Assembly: GCF_029784155.1 (NCBI RefSeq)
Contig: NC_073692.1
Coordinates: 368,757,160-368,821,159 of the forward strand
Reading direction: 5' to 3'
DNA: 64,000 bases
Origin: Uranotaenia lowii
Taxonomy: Eukaryota > Arthropoda > Insecta > Diptera > Culicidae
Each line of letters begins with the position of its first letter. Positions within the stretch are counted from its first letter, which is position 1. This document shows, piece after piece, positions 57,195-64,000 of the stretch. The notes under the pieces were generated by a model. It saw only the letters and a list, made by a program, of their open reading frames with translations, searched no databases and was not told where the DNA came from. Made by a program: the position numbers and the translations under genes.

Positions 57195-58613
57195 AACTTT
57201 AAATCAGAAATCTGAAATCTGAATCTGAAATCTGAATCTGAAATCTGAATCTGAAATCTGAATCTGAAATCTGAATCTGAAATCTGAATCTGAAATCTGA
57301 ATCTGAAATCTGAATCTGAAATCTGAATCTGAAATCTGAATCTGAAATCTGAATCTGAAATCTGAATCTGAAATCTGAATCTGAAATCTGAATCTGAAAT
57401 CTGAATCTGAAATCTGAATCTGAAATCTGAATCTGAAATCTGAATCTGAAATCTGAATCTGAAATCTGAATCTGAAATCTGAATCTGAAATCTGAATCTG
57501 AAATCTGAATCTGAAATCTGAATCTGAAATCTGAATCTGAAATCTGAATCTGAAATCTGAATCTGAAATCTGAATCTGAAATCTGAATCTGAAATCTGAA
57601 TCTGAAATCTGAATCTGAAATCTGAATCTGAAATCTGAATCTGAAATCTGAATCTGAAATCTGAATCTGAAATCTGAATCTGAAATCTGAATCTGAAATC
57701 TGAATCTGAAATCTGAATCTGAAATCTGAAATCTGAAATCTGAATCTGAATTCTGAATCTGAAATCTGAATCTGAAATCTGAATCTGAAATCTGAATCTG
57801 AAATCTGAATCTGAAATCTGAATCTGAAATCTGAATCTGAAATCTGAATCTGAAATCTGAATCTGAAATCTGAATCTGAAATCTGAATCTGAAATCTGAA
57901 TCTGAAATCTGAATCTGAAATCTGAAATCTGAAATCTGAATCTGAAATCTGAATCTGAAATCTGAATCTGAAATCTGAATCTTAAATCTGAATCTGAAAT
58001 CTGAATCTGAAATCTGAATCTGAAATCTGAATCTGAAATCTGAATCTGAAATCTGAATCTGAAATCTGAATCTGAAATCTGAATCTGAAATCTGAATCTG
58101 AAATCTGAATCTGAAATCTGAATCTGAAATCTGAATCTGAAATCTGAATCTGAAATCTGAATCTGAAATCTGAATCTGAAATCTGAATCTGAAATCAAAA
58201 TCTGAAATCTGAATCTGAAATCTGAATCTGAAATCTGAATCTGAAATCTGAATCTGAAATCTGAATCTGAAATCTGAATCTGAAATCTGAATCTGAAATT
58301 TGAAATCTGAAATCTGAGTCTGAAATCTGAATCTGAAATCTCAGTCTTAAAACAGAATCTGAAATCTGAATCTGAAATCTGAATCTGAAATCTGAATCTG
58401 AAATCTGAATCTGAAATCTGAATCTGAAATCTGAATCTGAAATCTGAATCTGAAATCTGAATCTGAAATCTGAATCTGAAATCTGAATCTGAAATCTGAA
58501 TCTGAAATCTGAATCTGAAATCTGAATCTGAAATCTGAATCTGAAATCTGAATCTGAAATCTGAATCTGAAATCTGAATCTGAAATCTGAATCTGAAATC
58601 TGAATCTGAAATC
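57195..58613 (+). repeat. 13 bp satellite (GAAATCTGAATCT)n, left block
   Basis: About 109 units, almost perfect, with rare phase slips (GAAATCTGAAATCT near 57725 and 57920) and single-base variants. The unit is a 7-mer plus a 6-mer of the same CTGAA(A)T word. The 338-codon ORF on the opposite strand (SDSDFRFRFQIQI repeats) is an artefact. Confidence 0.96.
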
Positions 58614-59484
58614 TGTAACCGGTTGGTTACAAATCGTTTGATTTTTGTCTTCTTTTGTAGTTTTGAATGTTTAGCTCTAGAAAATTCATGTTCCTTGTTG
58701 AGTCTGACACCAAGATAGCACCACAGTAGGCTACATTTTACTGCTGGCTGCTGTCAACTAACAGAGGAGGAAAGGAGGAATATTTGGAAAATGAAATGAA
58801 AAAGCCGAAAAGGAAGCTTGCTTCCGTTTTTCGAGTCTCTTCTGAATCAGGCGTCCGTGTGTGAAGTCGTAGTCCCGTATAGTGTTTGTGACGTTCTAAG
58901 GAATTCACCCGATAACGCCGGTTGGCTTTCTCACGGGTCGGCCCGCAGATCCCTTGTGGTCTCGCGCCTTATCGTAAAGGATCAGCATCAACAACGTTCT
59001 CGGGGTCTGAGGACCTCTAAATATAAAGGAGAACTTCCCTTCTCGGTCTGTCCGGATACGGGGCACTCTCGTGGGCAGACCGATTAAAAGCCTATGAAGG
59101 AAGACGCCTGCAACGACCGAGTCCAGCAACGCCCGCTGGCGCCGACGGTTTCGGCACCCCGTCGATACGCCCTTAAATTGACGGCCCTCCTGCTTCCGGA
59201 ACTGGAATTCCGGAACCGCGACGTCGCTACACAGCAGCAGCAGCACATCACGGTTAGTGAGCCAAATACACGCCACACAAGACACAGAACATTGTTTTAT
59301 ACACACAGACAACACGCCACATAAAAACATTAATAAAAGCAAACATAGAAACATGAAATTTCCCGATTTGTTGTATTTTACCCGAAAAGTCCTTGGTTAC
59401 CCAGTAGCCAGCCGGCCCTGAGGTTCCGTACTCTTAGAGTACCTTGCCTTGGCTGGTCTAGCCGCTGCTCATCAATCCGTAACA
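58614..59484 (+). mobile_element. Solo LTR of a retrotransposon inserted in the satellite
   Basis: The 871 bp insert starts TGTAACCGG and ends CCGTAACA (TG...CA). It is flanked by AATC on both sides (58610-58613 and 59485-59488). Removing the insert and one AATC restores the 13 bp satellite in perfect phase, which proves a 4 bp target duplication, as in Ty3/gypsy elements. A TATAAAGG (about 59022) and AATAAA (59332-59337) in + order fit a promoter and poly(A) signal within an LTR. No internal region or second LTR remains, so it arose by LTR-LTR recombination. ORFs inside it (58818-59087, 58905-59354) are not genes. Confidence 0.88.
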
Positions 59485-60840
59485 AATCTGAATCTGAAAT
59501 CTGAATCTGAAATCTGAATCTGAAATCTGAATCTGAAATCTGAATCTGAAATCTGAATCTGAAATCTGAATCTGAAATCTGAATCTGAAATCTGAATCTG
59601 AAATCTGAATCTGAAATCTGAATCTGAAATCTGAATCTGAAATCTGAATCTGAAATCTGAATCTGAAATCTGAATCTGAAATCTGAATCTGAAATCTGAA
59701 TCTGAAATCTGAATCTGAAATCTGAATCTGAAATCTGAATCTGAAATCTGAATCTGAAATCTGAATCTGAAATCTGAATCTGAAATCTGAATCTGAAATC
59801 TGAATCTGAAATCTGAATCTGAAATCTGAATCTGAAATCTGAATCTGAAATCTGAATCTGAAATCTGAAATCTGAATCTGAAATCTGAATCTGAAATCTG
59901 AATCTGAAATCTGAATCTGAAATCTGAATCTGAAATCTGAATCTGAAATCTGAATCTGAAATCTGAATCTGAAATCTGAATCTGAAATCTGAATCTGAAA
60001 TCTGAATCTGAAATCTGAATCTGAAATCTGAATCTGAAATCTGAATCTGAAATCTGAATCTGAAATCTGAATCTGAAATCTGAATCTGAAATCTGAATCT
60101 GAAATCTGAATCTGAAATCTGAATCTGAAATCTGAATCTGAAATCTGAATCTGAAATCTGAATCTGAAATCTGAATCTGAAATCTGAATCTGAAATCTGA
60201 ATCTGAAATCTGAATCTGAAATCTGAATCTGAAATCTGAATCTGAAATCTGAATCTGAAATCTGAATCTGAAATCTGAATCTGAAATCTGAATCTGAAAT
60301 CTGAATCTGAAATATGAATCTGAAATCTGAATCTGAAATCTGAATCTGAAATCTGAATCTGAAATCTGAATCTGAAATCTGAATCTGAAATCTGAATCTG
60401 AAATCTGAATCTGAAATCTGAATCTGAAATCTGAATCTGAAATCTGAATCTGAAATCTGAATCTGAAATCTGAATCTGAAATCTGAATCTGAAATCTGAA
60501 TCTGAAATCTGAATCTGAAATCTGAATCTTAAATCTGAATCTGAAATCTGAATCTGAAATCTGAATCTGAAATCTGAATCTGAAATCTGAATCTGAAATC
60601 TGAATCTGAAATCTGAATCTGAAATCTGAATCTGAAATCTGAATCTGAAATCTGAATCTGAAATCTGAATCTGAAATCTGAATCTGGAATCTGAATCTTA
60701 AATCTGAATCTGAAATCTGAATCTGAAATCTGAATCTGAAATCTGAATCTGAAATCTGAATCTGAAATCTGAATCTAAAAACAGAATCTGAAATCCGAAT
60801 CTGAAATCTGAATCTTAAAACAGAATCTGAAATCTGAATT
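59485..60840 (+). repeat. 13 bp satellite, right block
   Basis: About 104 further units of GAAATCTGAATCT in the same phase as the left block. The last units (60770-60840) degrade to AAAACAGAATCTGAAAT variants, also seen within the left block near 58345. Confidence 0.96.
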
Positions 60841-63060
60841 TAAATTATGAAGTTTGAACTTTGAACTTTGAACTTGAGCTTTGAGATTTAAACTTTGGAA
60901 TTTGAACTCTGAAATTTTAACTTCGTTCTTTGAACTTCGAGCTTCAAACTTTGAACTTTGAACTTTGAACGTCAAACTTTGAACCTTGAACTTCGAACTT
61001 TGAATTTTGAATTTTGAACTTTGAACTTGAAGTTTGAATTTTAAATGTTGAACGTTGAACTTTGAACTTTTATATTAAAACTTTGATATTTGAACTTTTT
61101 CTCAACTTTGAACTTTGTACTTTGAACTTGGATCTTTGAACTTTGAACTTTAAACTATGAACTTTGTATCTTGAACTTTTAACGTTGAACTTTGAATTTT
61201 AAACTTTTAACTTTGAATTTTGTACTTTGAACTTTGAACTTTGATCGTTGAACTTTGAACTTTGAACTTTGAACTTTGAACTTTGAATTTCGAACATTGT
61301 ACTTTGTACTTTGAACTTTGAACTTTGAACTTTCAACTTTGAACTTTGAAATTAAAACTTTGAAATTTGATCTTTTTTATCATTGAACTTTGAACTTTGA
61401 ACTTTGAACTTTGAACTTTGAACTTTGAACTTTGAACTTTGAACTTTGAACTTTGAACTTTGAACTTTGAACTTTGAACTTTGAACTTTGAACTTTGAAC
61501 TTCGATCTTTGAACTTTGAATTTTGAACTTTTGACGTTGAACTTTGAATTTTAAACTTTGAGCTTTGAATTTTGAACTTTGAACTTTGAACTTTGAACTT
61601 TGAACTTTGAACTTTGAACTTTGAACTTTGAACTTTGAACTTTGAACTTTGAACTTTGAACTTTGAACTTTGAACTTTGAACTTTGAACTTTGAACTTTG
61701 AACTTTGAACTTTGAACTTTGAACTTTGAACTTTGAACTTTGAACTTTGAACTTTGAACTTTGAACTTTGAACTTTGAACTTTGAACTTTGAACTTTGAA
61801 CTTTGAACTTTGAACTTTGAACTTTGAACTTTGAACTTTGAACTTAGAACTTAGAACTTTGAATTTTGAACTTTGAACTTTGAACTTTGAATTTTCAACT
61901 TTGAAATTTAAACTTTGAACTTGTTTTAATGTTTTAACTTCGAACTTCGAACATTCAAATTTGAACTTTGAACTTTGTACTTTTATATTTTAACTTTGAA
62001 CATTGAGCTTTGAACTTTGAACTATGAACGTTGAACTTTGAACTTTGATCTTAGAACTTAGAACTTTGAATTTTGAACTTTGAACTTTGAACTTTGAATT
62101 TTCAACTTTGAAATTTAAACTTTGAACTTTGAACTATGATGTTTTAACTTCGAACTTCGAACATTCAAATTTGAACTTTGAACTTTGTACTTTTATATTT
62201 TAACTTTGAACATTGAGCTTTGAACTTTGAACTATGAACGTTGAACTTTGAACTTTGATCTTAGAACTTAGAACTTTGAATTTTCAACTTTGAACTTTGA
62301 ACTTTCAAATTTGAATTTTTATCTTCGAGCTTTGAACTTTGAACTTTGAACTTTTATCGTTGAACATTGAACTTTGAACTTAAAACTTTGAACTCTGAAC
62401 TTTAAACTCTGAACTTTGAACTTTGAACTTTTTTTAACTTTGAACTTTGAATTCTGTATTTTGAACTTTAAGCTTCAAATTTTGAACTCTGTGCTTCGGA
62501 ATTTTAGCTTTGTACTTTTAAATTTAAACTTATGTCTGAACTTTGAACTTTGAACATTGAAATATGAATTTTGAACTTAAAGCTTTAAAATTTGAACTTT
62601 GAATTCCGTGTTTCAACATTGGAACTTTGAACTTTCAGCTTGAAATTTGAACTTTGATCTCTGAACTTTGAACTTTTTTTTTAACTTTTAACGTCGAACT
62701 TTAAACTTTAAACTTTAAACTTTGAACTTTAAACTTAGAACTTACAACTTTGAACTTTGAATTCTGAATTTTGAACTTAAGCTTCAAAATTTGAACTTTG
62801 AACTCTGTGCTTCGAAATTTGAACTTTGAACATTGAATTTTGAATTTTAAACTTTTTTAAATTTTAACTGTTTTTAACTTTGAACTTTGAATTCTGAATT
62901 GTGAAATTTGAACTTTAAGTTTCAATTTTTGAAATTTACTATGTGCTTCGAAAATTTAACTTTAAACTTTGAGTCGTGAACATTTAACTTGGTAATTTTA
63001 TCTTTGGACTTTAAGTTTTGAACTTTTAACTTTGACTATTGAACTTTGAACATTAATTTT
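60841..63060 (+). repeat. 7 bp satellite (TTTGAAC)n
   Basis: The unit TTTGAAC is nearly perfect at 61385-61500 and 61565-61850 and increasingly mutated elsewhere. A higher-order duplication is visible: 61843-62020 and 62047-62275 share the same run of variants (TTAGAACTTAGAACTTTG, then TTCGAACATTCAAATTTG). It follows the 13 bp satellite without any spacer. Confidence 0.95.
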
Positions 63061-63838
63061 TTATCCTTGAATATTTACAAAATATGAACAAAATTGTGAT
63101 TTTAGATTACAACTTTTAGCCTGAAATTTTGTTTTTTTCTTCCAGTGTCAGGTTTTCAATTCTGGATATCGAATTCAAAATCTAGTGATGGAAATTAAAA
63201 ATCTCATTCTACGACATGGTTTGTGATTTGAATTAAAATCCTGAAATTATTCAGATCTAACTCAGAACTTAATAAAAGAGATTTTTTAACCTAGGAAAAG
63301 ATTTGCTTAAAACTCCTGGACCAACTGAAATACTCTATTAAATTTGGTTCGGAATAAAACATTTTCAGTAAAATGATAAATTTGAAAAGTGTGGTCATAA
63401 GTTTTGCCATACGTGTGTCCTGGAATCAGGTTGAGTTAATGGATTTAAACCCAATTTCAGAAGAAAAATCACTTGCATTGTACAAGAACTTTTGGTAAAA
63501 ATTCATCAATTTGTGCTCTTGTTTGTGTATGATAAAAATTTTTTGTGAAAATAATAAATCTACGTTTCTACGTATCCCCTTTTTTCTGAAGAAACAGTGA
63601 GACGAGTTTTCAGAAAAAAAGATTATTTAACACTTTGTGTTTGAAAAAAAAATGCCTAAAACCTTACTCGACTGCAAAAGTTTGCATTTATTTCCCATCA
63701 TTCGAATTAATCTAATCAACCCATCGTACTAAAGCTATTTCAATTGATTGTGATTTGTGAGTTCTTTTTTTGACTAATTTAACATCAAACCTAACTTTTA
63801 CAAGAATGCTAACGCTTGTTTACTTCAAAATTTTCCAG
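63061..63838 (+). other. Intron 2, last part
   Basis: 778 bp of AT-rich sequence without repeats or ORFs, ending in the 3' splice site CTTCAAAATTTTCCAG (63838). The acceptor has a moderate pyrimidine tract. Confidence 0.6.
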
Positions 63839-64000
63839 AGAAAAAACGCCGCATCTACGACCAGTACGGCAAGGAAGGTCTGATCAACAATGGCTCGGCC
63901 GGATATCACCAGGGCACCCGTCACAGGCGGCACAACGGAAGCAGCGGTGGCATCCACGACGACTTCGACATCTTCGGCGGGTTCCCGTTCACGTTCCGCG
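63839..64000 (+). CDS. mrj: J-protein distal exon (long isoform), truncated by the window edge
   Basis: After the acceptor TTTTCCAG, AG joins the G left from exon 2 to make Glu, then KKRRIYDQYGKEGLINNGSA: helix IV and the classical YDxYGKEGL that closes a DNAJB-type J domain. It continues GYHQGTRHRRHNGSSGG and DDFDIFGGFPFTFR, the start of a G/F-rich region. The frame is still open at 64000 (54 residues here), so the client-binding C-terminal part lies outside the window. Compared with the proximal exon, this one keeps the canonical junction sequence. Confidence 0.92.

Larger units (their letters stand above)
48469..64000 (+). other. mrj: J-protein (mrj/DNAJB6-type) gene body, 3' end beyond the window
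   Basis: Class II Hsp40 of the DNAJB6 type. Such proteins dock on Hsp70 through the J domain, stimulate its ATPase and hold aggregation-prone clients; family members are known to suppress polyglutamine aggregation. The gene reads exon 1 (48940-49004), exon 2 (49072-49181), then either a proximal terminal exon (56533-56957) or a distal exon from 63839. All junctions keep frame: phase 2 after exon 1 and phase 1 after exon 2, with both downstream exons starting in phase. Intron 1 is 67 bp. Intron 2 is 7.35 kb to the proximal exon and 14.66 kb to the distal exon, and is filled with a minisatellite, a Helitron, LINE and LTR remnants and satellites. Confidence 0.85.

Noticed and set aside
57182..58198. 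338-codon minus-strand ORF (SDSDFRFRFQIQI repeats)
   Set aside because: Translation of the 13 bp satellite; it is disrupted wherever the array slips phase, and a similar array on the right has no such frame.
58818..59354. ORFs of 76-149 codons on both strands in the GC-rich insert
   Set aside because: They lie wholly inside the solo LTR and overlap each other; no retroviral-type protein domain is visible.

Overview
The window looks like a stretch of insect nuclear genome, most probably from a mosquito (Culicidae) or a close dipteran relative. It is AT-rich and has spliced genes, no bacterial-style gene packing and a very high load of transposons and simple satellites. The mosquito call rests mainly on a near-complete DD37E (ITmD37E-type) transposon, a family best known from mosquitoes, and on tRNA-derived SINEs, Helitrons with internal tandem repeats and hAT and Tc1-like elements. 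The species cannot be named from the sequence.

Only one host gene is supported: a class II Hsp40 (J-protein) gene of the mrj/DNAJB6 type on the + strand. It enters at about 47.5-48.5 kb (5' leader), has coding exons at 48940-49004 and 49072-49181, and runs off the right edge in an exon that starts at 63839. The 14.7 kb second intron contains a second, in-phase terminal exon (56533-56957) that completes the J domain with a different helix IV and a short G/F/S/H-rich tail. The gene therefore appears to encode two isoforms through alternative last exons. The proximal exon has a candidate poly(A) signal directly before a satellite block of about 5.9 kb, which only the long transcript must cross.

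The left 47 kb holds no host gene that I can support; it is transposons and intergenic or intronic spacer. In order: a DD37E transposon (2249-3550); a small CCGGGCAA-rich element (5921-6364); a four-level nest at 10947-17674, in which a Helitron carries a Tc1-like element with a 440 bp internal duplication and a SINE, the SINE tail carries a hAT, and the hAT carries a 1.2 kb foldback element; a hAT relative (20631-22479) with an 8 bp target duplication; a 9 bp minisatellite that reverses direction at 24277/24278; two abutting Helitrons of different families (26376-28429 and 28430-29711); a 5'-truncated non-LTR retrotransposon on the - strand (32539-34840); a foldback (36846-37221) and a 219 bp MITE (37796-38014); a hAT-type MITE (40052-41083); a decayed minisatellite (41.1-42.5 kb); two tRNA-derived SINEs; and a third Helitron (44400-46322).

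Inside the J-protein gene, intron 2 carries a 9 bp minisatellite (50.2-51.6 kb) that also reverses strand, a - strand Helitron (52416-54945), a LINE ORF1 remnant, the alternative exon, a 13 bp satellite (57195-60840) split by an 871 bp solo LTR (58614-59484), and a 7 bp satellite (60841-63060). All long open frames in these satellites are artefacts of repeat periods and should not be read as genes. Structures were read by eye; similarity to named families is from recognition of motifs, not from a search.
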